From Alphaproteobacteria bacterium (lineage in GTDB: Bacteria > Pseudomonadota > Alphaproteobacteria > Rickettsiales > SXRF01), in NCBI GenBank assembly GCA_020050695.1, contig JAGVKI010000086.1:1-20003 (forward strand): DNA of 20,003 nucleotides, in the 5' to 3' direction. Made by a program: the position numbers and the translations under genes. Below, piece by piece: positions 8,087-15,807 of the stretch; the stretch's first letter is position 1; each line of letters starts with the position of its first letter. Under the pieces are notes generated by a model. The model saw nothing but the letters and a program-made list of their open reading frames with translations, ran no database searches and had not been told where the DNA came from.

Positions 8087-9199
8087 TTAAAACGGCCCTT
8101 TGAATTCGTCGACTTCCTTGATCTCGTGATCGGAAGGCAGGTCGATCTTTCCTTTGGCGTCGATCAGGCGATACGCAGCTTCCGCAATGCCTTTACCGTT
8201 CGGGTAGAACAGATTTTCCAAAGGCTTGGTGGTAGGGCATGGCGTATCGGCAAAGCCCATGCGCTTCATCGGCACTGGCTTGCCATTGATACCTTCTGGC
8301 AGGCGCTCAATGACCTGTGCCATGATTTCAGACGATGCACCGCAGGTCAGCCAGCCATTGTCCACAATGAGCAGACGGCCCGTCTTTTTGACTGATGTAA
8401 TGATGCTATCCATATCCAGCGGACGCAGCGATACAGGATCGATGACTTCGGCTTCAATGCCTGCTTTTTCCAGATAGTGGCTGGCACGCAACGCTTCGAT
8501 CACCATGTGCGAAATCGCCACAATGGTCACGTCCTTGCCTTCGCGCATGATACGGGCTTTGCCCAGCTGCGTCACATACGGCTCATCGGCCACATAAGAG
8601 GTCATGTTACATAGCAGGCGGTGTTCCATGAAGATCACCGGATTATCATCGCGGATAGCGGCAATCATGCAGCCCTTGGCGTCATGCGCGTTGCTTGGCG
8701 CAACCACTTTCAGGCCCGGCACATGCATGAACATCGAGTGCAGCGCCTGGCTGTGCTGTGCGCCCTGGCCCCAGCTGCGGCCTACCATGGTGCGAACCAC
8801 CAGCGGTACTTTTACCTGACCGCTATACACGTAATGCGATTTAGCCGCCATGTTCACCAGCTGGTTCATCGCCAGCATCATGAAGTCCATGCGAATATGC
8901 ACATGCACGGGGCGGTAGCCGGCCATCGCCATACCTACAGCAAGGCCGGTCATCGCATCTTCGGAAAGCGGCGTACCGAAGCAGCGCTCCGGGCCGAATT
9001 TTTCAACCAGGCCAGCAGTAGAGCCCTGAATGGCTTTATGGTCGTCCACATCAAGGCCAAATACCAACACCTTCGGGTCGCGCTCCATTTCCTGGGCGCA
9101 GGCTTCAGCGATAGCATCCACATAACGGATAAGGCGCTTGTTCTCAGCAGCTTCGGCTGGCATTTGGTTTGATATTTTCTGGGCTAAATTATGCTGCAT
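8087..9199 (-). CDS. ThDP-dependent dehydrogenase/transketolase-like E1 component, beta subunit
   Basis: About 370 aa. It has the E1-beta pattern: GTPLSEDAMTGLAVGMAMAG with the catalytic-type Glu, QGAQHSQALHSMFMHVPG, VVAPSNAHDAKG, then the transketolase C-terminal domain (EVIDPVSLRPLD). It partners the adjacent alpha subunit to form the alpha2beta2 ThDP active site used by pyruvate, branched-chain or acetoin dehydrogenases. No E2 or E3 gene is nearby, and the gene leads a glycan operon, so it may transfer a ThDP-bound acyl unit into a sugar or small precursor; this is inference. ATG at 9199 overlaps the alpha stop by 11 bp; a TTG-type extension to 9250 and an ATG at 9163 are alternatives, and no strong SD decides. 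Confidence 0.85.
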   Translation of the reverse strand: MQHNLAQKISNQMPAEAAENKRLIRYVDAIAEACAQEMERDPKVLVFGLDVDDHKAIQGSTAGLVEKFGPERCFGTPLSEDAMTGLAVGMAMAGYRPVHVHIRMDFMMLAMNQLVNMAAKSHYVYSGQVKVPLVVRTMVGRSWGQGAQHSQALHSMFMHVPGLKVVAPSNAHDAKGCMIAAIRDDNPVIFMEHRLLCNMTSYVADEPYVTQLGKARIMREGKDVTIVAISHMVIEALRASHYLEKAGIEAEVIDPVSLRPLDMDSIITSVKKTGRLLIVDNGWLTCGASSEIMAQVIERLPEGINGKPVPMKRMGFADTPCPTTKPLENLFYPNGKGIAEAAYRLIDAKGKIDLPSDHEIKEVDEFKGPF

Positions 9200-10172
9200 A
9201 GGTGTAATCATACAGTTCGGAGTTATCAGGATACGGGCTGGCCAGGGCAAACTCGATAGACGCTTTCAGTTCCGCTTCCACCTTTGCTTTTACGTCAGCC
9301 GCTTTATCGCCCAGCATTTTTTCTAAGCGTGCGATCTGGTCGTTTTCTTTCCATTTCGCATATTCCGCATGATCGCGGTACGGGCCATGGTCATGGTCAT
9401 CGGTAGGGCCGACATGTTCCATCCAGCGGTAGGTAGCGCATTCAATGAACTGCGGGCCCTGGCCGCTACGGGCCGCTTCCACGGCCTTAATTGCCGCATC
9501 GCGTACAGCAAACACATCGCCATCGGCAACATGCTGGGTAGGAATGCCATAGGTTTCGATACGCGCACGCAGATTCCAGTTTGGCTGGCGGCGATGGATC
9601 GGGGTGTGTATGGCAAAGCCGTTATTTTCAACAACAAACACCATCGGCAGTTTCTTCAGTGCGGCGTAGTTCAACGTTTCAGCGTAGCAGCCTTCTTCGG
9701 TCGCGCCGTCACCACAAATCGCCATGATCACGCGCTTGCTGCCGCCATTCATAGCGTCCCATTTCATGGCCTGCGCAAAACCAGCCGCTACCGGAATGGT
9801 GGTGCCCACCACAGCGGAAGCGCCCATGACGCCCTTTGGCATATCGATAAGATGCATGGAGCCTGCCTTGCCGCGCGCGCAGCCGCCGGATTTGCCATAA
9901 AGTTCAGCCATCATCTGGTTCAGGTCGCCGCCCTTGGCAATATGGGTCGCATGGCAGCGATAGGTGTTGGACACCATGTCATCGCTTTTGAGCGCGTCAC
10001 ACAGGCCGCTGGCTATCGACTCCTGGCCGATGGAAAGATGCACCGGGCTTTTAATCGCATCGGATGTATAGACGTCGCAGATATGCTCTTCCACGCGGCG
10101 AATCAGCAACATGGAGTGATAAAGCCGTGAAATTAAGACGTTATCCGTAGGAGGTGTATGGGTGGCGGACAC
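9189..10172 (-). CDS. ThDP-dependent dehydrogenase E1 component, alpha subunit
   Basis: 327 aa from GTG 10172. The ThDP motif is complete: GDGATEEG (residues 154-161) through ENNG (182-185). The segment YRCHATHIAKGGDL and the phosphorylation-loop-like YRWMEHVGPTDDHDHGPYR are typical of pyruvate or acetoin dehydrogenase E1-alpha. The GTG is preferred to ATG 10187 because GAGGG lies 8 nt before it, and because the promoter just upstream would leave only about 12 nt of leader before the ATG. It is the first gene of the long minus-strand operon and overlaps the beta gene. The E1 family is certain; the keto-acid substrate is not readable. Confidence 0.88.
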   Translation of the reverse strand: MSATHTPPTDNVLISRLYHSMLLIRRVEEHICDVYTSDAIKSPVHLSIGQESIASGLCDALKSDDMVSNTYRCHATHIAKGGDLNQMMAELYGKSGGCARGKAGSMHLIDMPKGVMGASAVVGTTIPVAAGFAQAMKWDAMNGGSKRVIMAICGDGATEEGCYAETLNYAALKKLPMVFVVENNGFAIHTPIHRRQPNWNLRARIETYGIPTQHVADGDVFAVRDAAIKAVEAARSGQGPQFIECATYRWMEHVGPTDDHDHGPYRDHAEYAKWKENDQIARLEKMLGDKAADVKAKVEAELKASIEFALASPYPDNSELYDYTYAA

Positions 10173-10205
10173 TAGAAAAACCCTCATTAAAATTAACGTG
10201 GCGGC

Positions 10206-10233
10206 ACTATAGCACCGGTTATGTTCATATCAA
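10206..10233 (-). promoter_or_regulatory. Sigma-70-type promoter of the glycan operon
   Basis: On the minus strand TTGATA (10233-10228) and TATAGT (10211-10206) are separated by 16 nt; each hexamer differs from consensus at one position. The predicted start is near 10199, just after the terminator of the upstream phosphatase gene and before the E1-alpha GTG. This makes the E1-to-nucleotidyltransferase run an independent transcription unit. Confidence 0.7.
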
Positions 10234-10235
10234 CG

Positions 10236-10261
10236 AAAAAGTCAGGCATGCATTGCCTGAT
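10236..10261 (-). terminator. Rho-independent terminator after the IMPase-family gene
   Basis: The minus strand reads a perfect 7-bp stem TCAGGCA/TGCCTGA around a 5-nt loop, followed by CTTTTT. It lies 20 bp after the phosphatase stop and ends that transcript before the operon promoter. Confidence 0.8.
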
Positions 10262-10280
10262 AACCGACTGTAACCCTTGG

Positions 10281-11189
10281 TTATGCAGACATGGTAAGGG
10301 TAATTGCCTGCAATGCATCAAAAAGTGTCTTATCCCACGCCATGATAGCGGGATAACGCCATTGTCCATCGACCGATATGGCAGGCTCGAAACTGCAATG
10401 CACTCCCGCCTCACGGGCAATCACCGAAATGGCCGCAATATCCCAGTCAAACGGCCCGGCTACCCCCTGGATAACCGCCGCTTTCTCTCCTTCAAGCATT
10501 TCGCATACGCAATGACAGATGCTGCGGCGCCAGCCCGTGGCGATTCCCCTGCTTTCAAGCAAAGCGGCGGCCTGCTTTGCATAGGCCAGCGAGGCAGGCG
10601 AGGACACTTCGGGACTGATCTCAAACTCTGCCATCGGCGCAATGTTAGCGGGCATGGATACCCGGGTCTGGTGATTGCTGATAACATCAAGTGCATACGC
10701 GCCCCTGCCTTTTTCTGCCCAATAGACGGTGCCGCATAAACAGTCCGGCATATCTTCTGCCGTCGCGCGATAAACCACACCGGCAACGCTTTCCCAGCGC
10801 CCTTCATCGTTACGCTGCTGTAATGCTGCCGAGACGCTCCAGAAAGGCTCTCCGTTGTAATACGGCTTGGTTCCATCCACTGGGTCAATGCACCAGCGCC
10901 AGCTGGCATTGTCAGGAAAGCGATACCCGGCATGCATGGTTTCTTCGCCAAAAAAACCAATGACCTCTTCGCGCCCCGCTATCATCCCCTTTGCAGGAAG
11001 CGCTGTAAAAATCACCGCCTGCGAGGCATGGTCACCCTGGGTTACAATATCGCCATCGGCTGCGGATTTTGCATGCGCTTTCAGGCCTATGGCACGATTG
11101 CGCAATGCTTCCATGGCACCCGCCTTAGCCGCTTCCATCATACGTAATGTGAGTTCGCCCGGCAGTGTCATTTCGTCTAAAAAAGCCAT
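10281..11189 (-). CDS. Inositol monophosphatase/CysQ-family phosphatase
   Basis: 302 aa with all metal-site motifs of the IMPase superfamily: GDIVTQGD (46-53), FFGEE (79-83), WCIDPVDGTKPYY (99-111) and the late GPFDWDIAAISVIAREAG. The family hydrolyses inositol phosphate, histidinol phosphate, fructose 1,6-bisphosphate or 3'(2'),5'-bisphosphate nucleotides (CysQ). ATG at 11189 has AGGGA 6 nt upstream. It has its own terminator and is divergent from the fucose gene. Beside a locus that would release a cytidine 3',5'-bisphosphate by-product, a CysQ-like nucleotidase role is attractive but inferred. Histidinol-phosphate phosphatase is a plausible alternative. Confidence 0.85.
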   Translation of the reverse strand: MAFLDEMTLPGELTLRMMEAAKAGAMEALRNRAIGLKAHAKSAADGDIVTQGDHASQAVIFTALPAKGMIAGREEVIGFFGEETMHAGYRFPDNASWRWCIDPVDGTKPYYNGEPFWSVSAALQQRNDEGRWESVAGVVYRATAEDMPDCLCGTVYWAEKGRGAYALDVISNHQTRVSMPANIAPMAEFEISPEVSSPASLAYAKQAAALLESRGIATGWRRSICHCVCEMLEGEKAAVIQGVAGPFDWDIAAISVIAREAGVHCSFEPAISVDGQWRYPAIMAWDKTLFDALQAITLTMSA

Positions 11190-11249
11190 CGTCTATCCCT
11201 GAAACTATGCTATAAACAGCCCGTTTTACACTACCGCTTACGATTGGCA

Positions 11250-12185
11250 ATGTTTATGGATACCAACAGCACTATTCTGATCACTGGCGCCTCGGGCATG
11301 ATTGGCTCCAGCCTGCGCAGGATTCTTGAAAGCCACCGCTTCAAGCGCATACTGACCCCTACGCGCACCGTGCTCGACCTGCGCGACCAGAAAGCCGTGC
11401 TGGACTATATCCGCACCAACCGCCCGAATGTGATTTTTCACCTGGCGGCGCGCGTTGGCGGCATCCATGCCAACAACACCTATCCTGCGCAGTTTATTTT
11501 CGACAATACGGCGATGCATACCAATGTGATTGAAGCGGCGTATCGCTGCGGTGTTGAAAAACTGCTGTTTCCCGGCTCTGCCTGCACCTATCCGAAATTC
11601 GCGCCGCAGCCGGTGAAGGAAACCGAGTTTCTCAATGGCCAGATCGAGCCGACCAACCTCGCCTATGCCTGCGCCAAAATCAACGGCCTGATCATGGCGC
11701 AAAGCTATGCGCGCGAATATGGCATGAAAGTGGTGCTGCCTATGCCAACCAACACCTACGGCGTGGGTGATAATTTCGACCCACAGGCATCGCATGTGAT
11801 TCCGGCGCTGATGAAACGCTTCCATGAAGCAAAAAATAAAAATGTGCCTGAAGTCACGCTATGGGGCACGGGCTGCCCGCTGCGCGAATTCATTTATGTC
11901 GATGACGTCGCCGAGGCCATGCTGTTCCTGATGGAACGCTACGACTCGCACGAACTGATTAATCTTGGCAGCATGCAGGAAGTATCCATTCGCACGCTGG
12001 CAGAAAAAGTAGCGCAGGTGGTTGGCTACCAGGGCAAGATCAGTACCGATGAAACCAAGCCCGACGGCGCGCCGCGCAAGGTGCTTGATTCATCCAAGCT
12101 ATCAGCGCTCGGCTGGAAGCCTAAAGTAAGCATTCAGGAAGGCCTGGAGCGTATGTACAGGCATCACTTCAAGGAAGCGGCTTAA
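11250..12185 (+). CDS. fcl: GDP-L-fucose synthase (GDP-4-keto-6-deoxymannose 3,5-epimerase-reductase)
   Basis: About 311 aa, an extended short-chain dehydrogenase. NADP loop ITGASGMIGSS (11-21); the epimerase segment GSACTYPKFAPQPVKE carries Ser110 and Cys112 in the positions used by E. coli GDP-fucose synthase; YACAK (139-143) gives the Tyr-Lys pair; SHVIPALMKRFHEAK is the family's substrate-loop signature. Together these separate it from generic epimerases. The product, GDP-L-fucose, would feed glycan synthesis. The partner GDP-mannose 4,6-dehydratase is not in the window. ATG 11250 was chosen; TTG 11244 and ATG 11256 are also in frame and no clear SD decides. The exporter gene follows after 13 bp. 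Confidence 0.88.
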   Translation: MFMDTNSTILITGASGMIGSSLRRILESHRFKRILTPTRTVLDLRDQKAVLDYIRTNRPNVIFHLAARVGGIHANNTYPAQFIFDNTAMHTNVIEAAYRCGVEKLLFPGSACTYPKFAPQPVKETEFLNGQIEPTNLAYACAKINGLIMAQSYAREYGMKVVLPMPTNTYGVGDNFDPQASHVIPALMKRFHEAKNKNVPEVTLWGTGCPLREFIYVDDVAEAMLFLMERYDSHELINLGSMQEVSIRTLAEKVAQVVGYQGKISTDETKPDGAPRKVLDSSKLSALGWKPKVSIQEGLERMYRHHFKEAA

Positions 12186-12198
12186 CGCTGTAATAACC

Positions 12199-13395
12199 AT
12201 GACCGCCAGCACATCTGCACAAACCACCGTAATTCCTATCCTGGCGGCGCTTAGCTTCAGCCACATGCTCAACGACATGATCCAGTCGCTGCTGCCTGCC
12301 ATTTATCCGCTGCTGCATCAGAATTATAACCTGAGCTTCACGCAGATCGGCATCATCACACTCACCTACCAGCTGACGGCATCGCTCTTGCAACCCATGG
12401 TAGGCCTCATCACCGACCGCAGGCCGCAACCCTACTCCCTACCCTTTGGCATGGCCTGCACATTGTTGGGGCTTTTAGTGCTGGCCTACGCTACCAGCTT
12501 TACCACCATCCTGATCGGTGCGGCCATGGTCGGCACGGGATCGTCTGTTTTCCACCCGGAATCATCACGCATGGCACGTATGGCCGCAGGCGGAAAACAC
12601 GGCTTTGCGCAGTCTTTTTTCCAGATTGGCGGCAATGCGGGAACCGCTATTGGGCCATTGCTTGCGGCGTTTATCATTGTGCCGCACGGGCAGGAAAGCA
12701 TTGCCTGGTTTTCGCTGGCGGCGCTGCTGGCCATACTGGTGCTCAGCCGCATCGGCAGCTGGTATAAAAAGAACCATCTGGTAGCGGCGCGCAAAACCGC
12801 CAAAACACCGCCGCCCCTTCCCTTTGCCAAGCCTGTTGTGATGCGTTCGCTGGCGATTTTGATGCTGCTGGTATTTTCCAAATATGTTTATATGACCAGC
12901 GTCACCAGCTATTATATTTTCTACCTCATCGACAAATTCGCGCTCGATGCACAAAGCGCGCAGCTGCACTTATTCCTGTTCCTTGGCGCCATTGCGGTGG
13001 GCACCTTTGCGGGCGGCCCCATCGGTGATAAAATCGGGCGTAAATACGTCATCTGGTTTTCGATCCTTGGCGTGCTGCCCTTTACGCTTATGCTGCCTTA
13101 CGCAGACCTGTTCTGGACGGAAATACTCTCTGTCATTATCGGCATAATCATGGCGTCGGCGTTTTCAGCTATTGTCGTCTATGCCCAGGAACTGGTGCCG
13201 GGGCGCACCGGTATGGTATCCGGCCTGTTCTTCGGCTTTGCCTTTGGCGTGGCAGGCATCGGCGCCGCCGTGCTGGGAGTGGTCGCTGATCATTACGGCA
13301 TCGGCACTGTCTATCATGTCGTCTCCTATATGCCGGTGCTTGGTATATTTACTATCTTCCTGCCCAACCTGCGGTCAACCGCCAAAGGCGCCTGA
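12199..13395 (+). CDS. fsr: MFS transporter, fosmidomycin-resistance (Fsr) family
   Basis: 398 aa, about 12 membrane segments, no signal peptide. Family marks are SHMLNDMIQSLLPAIYP (21-37), the first-loop motif TDRRPQPYSLPFGM (72-85) and SVFHPESSRMAR (116-127), which is diagnostic for Fsr-type exporters. It acts in the inner membrane as a drug/H+ antiporter; E. coli Fsr exports fosmidomycin, but the natural substrate here is unknown. It follows the fucose synthase gene by 13 bp and is probably cotranscribed. Oddly, its last 36 bp of conserved sequence recur 1630 bp downstream after the next gene. Confidence 0.87.
   Translation: MTASTSAQTTVIPILAALSFSHMLNDMIQSLLPAIYPLLHQNYNLSFTQIGIITLTYQLTASLLQPMVGLITDRRPQPYSLPFGMACTLLGLLVLAYATSFTTILIGAAMVGTGSSVFHPESSRMARMAAGGKHGFAQSFFQIGGNAGTAIGPLLAAFIIVPHGQESIAWFSLAALLAILVLSRIGSWYKKNHLVAARKTAKTPPPLPFAKPVVMRSLAILMLLVFSKYVYMTSVTSYYIFYLIDKFALDAQSAQLHLFLFLGAIAVGTFAGGPIGDKIGRKYVIWFSILGVLPFTLMLPYADLFWTEILSVIIGIIMASAFSAIVVYAQELVPGRTGMVSGLFFGFAFGVAGIGAAVLGVVADHYGIGTVYHVVSYMPVLGIFTIFLPNLRSTAKGA
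13336..13371 (+). repeat. Direct repeat copy 1, inside the 3' end of the MFS gene
   Basis: 36 bp coding for VLGIFTIFLPNL near the C-terminus of the exporter. It matches 14966-15001 with 34 of 36 identities in the same orientation and frame. Confidence 0.9.
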
Positions 13396-13474
13396 AAGTC
13401 CTTGCCCAAAATAGCTACACACCATGCATAAACAGGCGCATACCCCCCTAAGTCATTGATTTATCGTATATCCG

Positions 13475-13525
13475 TTCATCAATCGGTCATAATTCCCTGC
13501 TATAATAAATAAAAAAATTACAGGG
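13475..13525 (+). promoter_or_regulatory. Candidate promoter and RBS of the ChaN-like gene
   Basis: A perfect -10 TATAAT stands at 13501-13506. The best -35 candidates (for example TTCATC at 13475) are weak or badly spaced. AGGG lies 4 nt before the ATG at 13530. The following leader is very A-rich. Confidence 0.45.
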
Positions 13526-13529
13526 TATT

Positions 13530-14951
13530 ATGCCGAAACCTATTTTAGACCATATCCAATCACTGAGAAATCTTTCCGTTGATGGCCTGGTTAAGAAAAT
13601 ATTTGAGACCAACGAAGCGCTCGTCATTAGTGATCGGCATAACGGCGGGGAGATGGAAACCATCGGCGAGATGTTCCCGGAATTCGCAAGATCAGGTGTA
13701 ACGGCTGTATTCATCGAAACACCTAAAAACTACCAGGACGAGGTCAATGAATGGGTAAGAACCGCCAAAGCGGAGGGGGGCGACCATACACCTACGACAA
13801 GCATTCATGGAGGAAGGCCTCTATACTATCCTGCCCAACAGTCTGGCATTCCGCTCATATGCATGGATATACCACCGCCTCAAATGAATGGATTTGAAAA
13901 TCTGGGGAGAGGAAACACACAAGAACAAATAGCAGCGAAAGAAGCGTCCATCGCACGTAACGGACTTGCAGCAACCGAAGCAGCCCTCGCCAAGTTTGAG
14001 GAACAACGGTTAAAAGCAAATGATGAATGGATGAAGAATATCAAGGAATATATAGATTCACACCCGCTGCCCAATGGGCAGAAGCATAAAATCGTTGTTA
14101 TTGGAGGCGGTGGGCATCAGCGGGGTGACAATGGTATCGATGACCGCATAGGAAATGAACTTGGGTTACGCACCGTGCATATATCTGTTTCTAGCAGGAA
14201 CACGAGGGGCAACAGCCACCGCATTATTGAGCCTGTCATTTCGGATTATGCTTCGCCCGATGGCGATAAACCTGCTGACCCTCAAACCCATTTTCATGTT
14301 TTCACGGCAACAGATGTTAGATTACCTGCCGAAGAAATTACCAAAATCAAAGCGATCTACAATCCTCTGCGCACCGCAGATGTTACTGATTTTCGCACTG
14401 TAGAGTTTATGAAATGGAAGCATGCGCATGCCGTCATGGGCATTCGTGAGTGCGAGCAGGTTTTTAATGAAACAGAAGGTAAGAATAATGTAGCAGCCTG
14501 CGAATTCACTGCCTTGAAAAAGGCAGGCGGCATTACCGCTGATGATGAACAATCCATTCAGAAAATGAATAAACTTTTTAAGGAAGCGCATGCGCATCTT
14601 GACCATAATCCGCCGGAATATGGCAACGCAAAAGAAAAGCTGATAGCGGCCAAATTGATAATGAACGATTTTGGCGGTGGCGCCGATGCCTTCCGCAAGC
14701 GCTGCGACAGTAAATCATACAACCAATTTTGGATGACAACCGAGAGCTATGCACATGTTATTGATGAAACGGTAGAGCACATAAGCATTGCACAGGGGTA
14801 TGCTGATAGACAATTCGGCAAGCTTCGCGAAAAACAGGCTAAAACACCAGTTGCGGAGCAAGACCAGCCAAACACCCCCGCCCCCCAGCATAGTAGCGGC
14901 TTACCGGAAAGCGTAAGGCGTGCCGCAACCCAGGTTAGCCCGGATCGTTAA
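13530..14951 (+). CDS. ChaN/Tiki-superfamily-like protein of unknown function
   Basis: 473 aa, no signal peptide or membrane segment. The N-terminal half has ALVISDRHNGGEMETI (residues 30-45), VTAVFIETPKNY (57-68) and KIVVIGGGGHQRGDNGI (187-203). The spacing of an early His, a Glu at a strand end and a late GGGGH matches the ChaN/Tiki/erythromycin-esterase-like fold, which includes haem-binding, hydrolytic and toxin domains. A helical, charged insert (about 125-175) lies between them. The second half (about 300-450) is helical and unrecognised, and the tail is Pro/Gln-rich and probably disordered. GC and codon use are lower than in the upstream genes and the gene is bracketed by a direct repeat, which suggests transfer. 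The fold call is tentative and the function is unknown. Confidence 0.6.
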   Translation: MPKPILDHIQSLRNLSVDGLVKKIFETNEALVISDRHNGGEMETIGEMFPEFARSGVTAVFIETPKNYQDEVNEWVRTAKAEGGDHTPTTSIHGGRPLYYPAQQSGIPLICMDIPPPQMNGFENLGRGNTQEQIAAKEASIARNGLAATEAALAKFEEQRLKANDEWMKNIKEYIDSHPLPNGQKHKIVVIGGGGHQRGDNGIDDRIGNELGLRTVHISVSSRNTRGNSHRIIEPVISDYASPDGDKPADPQTHFHVFTATDVRLPAEEITKIKAIYNPLRTADVTDFRTVEFMKWKHAHAVMGIRECEQVFNETEGKNNVAACEFTALKKAGGITADDEQSIQKMNKLFKEAHAHLDHNPPEYGNAKEKLIAAKLIMNDFGGGADAFRKRCDSKSYNQFWMTTESYAHVIDETVEHISIAQGYADRQFGKLREKQAKTPVAEQDQPNTPAPQHSSGLPESVRRAATQVSPDR

Positions 14952-14962
14952 AACATTGGAAG

Positions 14963-15016
14963 CCCGTGCTTGGTATATTTACCCTCTTCCTGCCCAACCT
15001 GAGGAAGTCTGCCTGA
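14963..15016 (+). pseudogene. Remnant of an MFS gene 3' end
   Basis: An isolated in-frame tail, PVLGIFTLFLPNLRKSA plus TGA, corresponds to the last residues of the exporter at 13333-13395. Nothing upstream of it in the same frame continues the transporter. It starts 12 bp after the stop of the ChaN-like gene. It is either the displaced original 3' end or the last trace of a second tandem copy. Confidence 0.75.
14966..15001 (+). repeat. Direct repeat copy 2, downstream of the ChaN-like gene
   Basis: Same 36-bp unit as at 13336-13371, differing at two adjacent bases in the middle. After the unit the two copies diverge but both reach a stop in the same frame. Together they bracket the ChaN-like gene. 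Confidence 0.9.
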
Positions 15017-15096
15017 ATAATGACGGAAAATTAAAAACCACCTTCCGGAACAATGCATATCATTGATAATAAGCAAAAATTATCACAGGTATATAT

Positions 15097-15807
15097 ATGT
15101 ATATAGTTAGTACTCCAGCTTACCAAAATGCCTTTGTTCAGTATTTACGTAAGGGCACACCTATTGAAGTATCGATTAAAGCGTCGCAGGAAAGTAAAGA
15201 TAGCCCGTATTATGTATGGGAAACCGTTGGCGATGATAAGGTGCGGGAACCCCATGCTGCAAGGGATGGACAAGTCTTTTCGTGGGAATCCTCTCCACGT
15301 CCAGGCGAAGAGCTAGGATGCAGATGTTCTGCCATCCCAATACCTAAAGATCGCCCTATAGCGCTGGAAGAATCTAAATTACGTGTTGGAATCTATTTTC
15401 CTGATGGCTCGTCCTTAATGAGAATAAACGGATCGCGTGCATGGCGTAATAATAATCCGGGCAATATACGATCTGGTAGCTTTGCCAACAATCATGGTGC
15501 AATTGGTAAGGCCGGTGGATTTGCTGTATTTCCTGATGAAACCACAGGCGGGCAAGCATCTATCGCCTTGCTCAAAACATCTACCTATGCGAATTTGACA
15601 ATAGATCAGGCTATAGACCGCCGCTCCCCGTCATCAGAAAATGATACCAGCCATCTACAAGAAACTATTAGAAGAATGGGTGGTTTTACAGGACAGGAAA
15701 CAATAGGATTATTGGATGACATACAAATAAGTAGGCTTGCAGAGGCCATTAAACGTACAGAAGGCTGGATACCGGGAAGTATTACGAGAACAGAGCCACC
15801 ACAATGA
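15097..15807 (+). CDS. MuF-domain protein fused to a phage-type muralytic-like domain (candidate toxin)
   Basis: 236 aa. Residues about 36-82 match the phage Mu F-like minor head protein core: WETVGDDKVREPHAARDG then PGEELGCRCSAIP, with His53, Cys75 and Cys77 as likely metal ligands. Residues about 113-225 begin RAWRNNNPGNIR and contain GGFAVFPDETTGGQASIALL, the start of a domain seen in phage structural lysozyme-like proteins (P5 type) and in some secreted muralytic effectors. No signal peptide is present. MuF domains in temperate phages are known carriers of C-terminal toxin domains. The ATG has AGGT 6-7 nt upstream. No head, portal or terminase gene is nearby, so this is an orphan or cargo form. 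It overlaps the next gene by ATGA. Toxin function is inference. Confidence 0.68.
   Translation: MYIVSTPAYQNAFVQYLRKGTPIEVSIKASQESKDSPYYVWETVGDDKVREPHAARDGQVFSWESSPRPGEELGCRCSAIPIPKDRPIALEESKLRVGIYFPDGSSLMRINGSRAWRNNNPGNIRSGSFANNHGAIGKAGGFAVFPDETTGGQASIALLKTSTYANLTIDQAIDRRSPSSENDTSHLQETIRRMGGFTGQETIGLLDDIQISRLAEAIKRTEGWIPGSITRTEPPQ

Noticed and set aside
9369..10130. 253-codon plus-strand frame opposite E1-alpha
   Set aside because: It is a shadow of a clear E1-alpha coding frame; its His- and Ala-rich sequence is an artefact of the codon bias of the real gene.
5423..11189. Plain sulfate activation and sulfation module (CysC, sulfotransferase, CysQ)
   Set aside because: No ATP sulfurylase is present, and the kinase is coupled to a glutamine kinase, amidotransferase and nucleotidyltransferase that sulfation does not need. 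It is kept as an alternative only for the transferase.
13388..13439. Inverted repeat GCGCCTG/CAGGCGC as a terminator of the MFS gene
   Set aside because: The loop is 38 nt and no T-run follows, so it is not a convincing rho-independent terminator.
15097..15807. Part of an intact prophage
   Set aside because: Only one phage-type domain is present; there are no portal, terminase, tail or integrase genes in the window.
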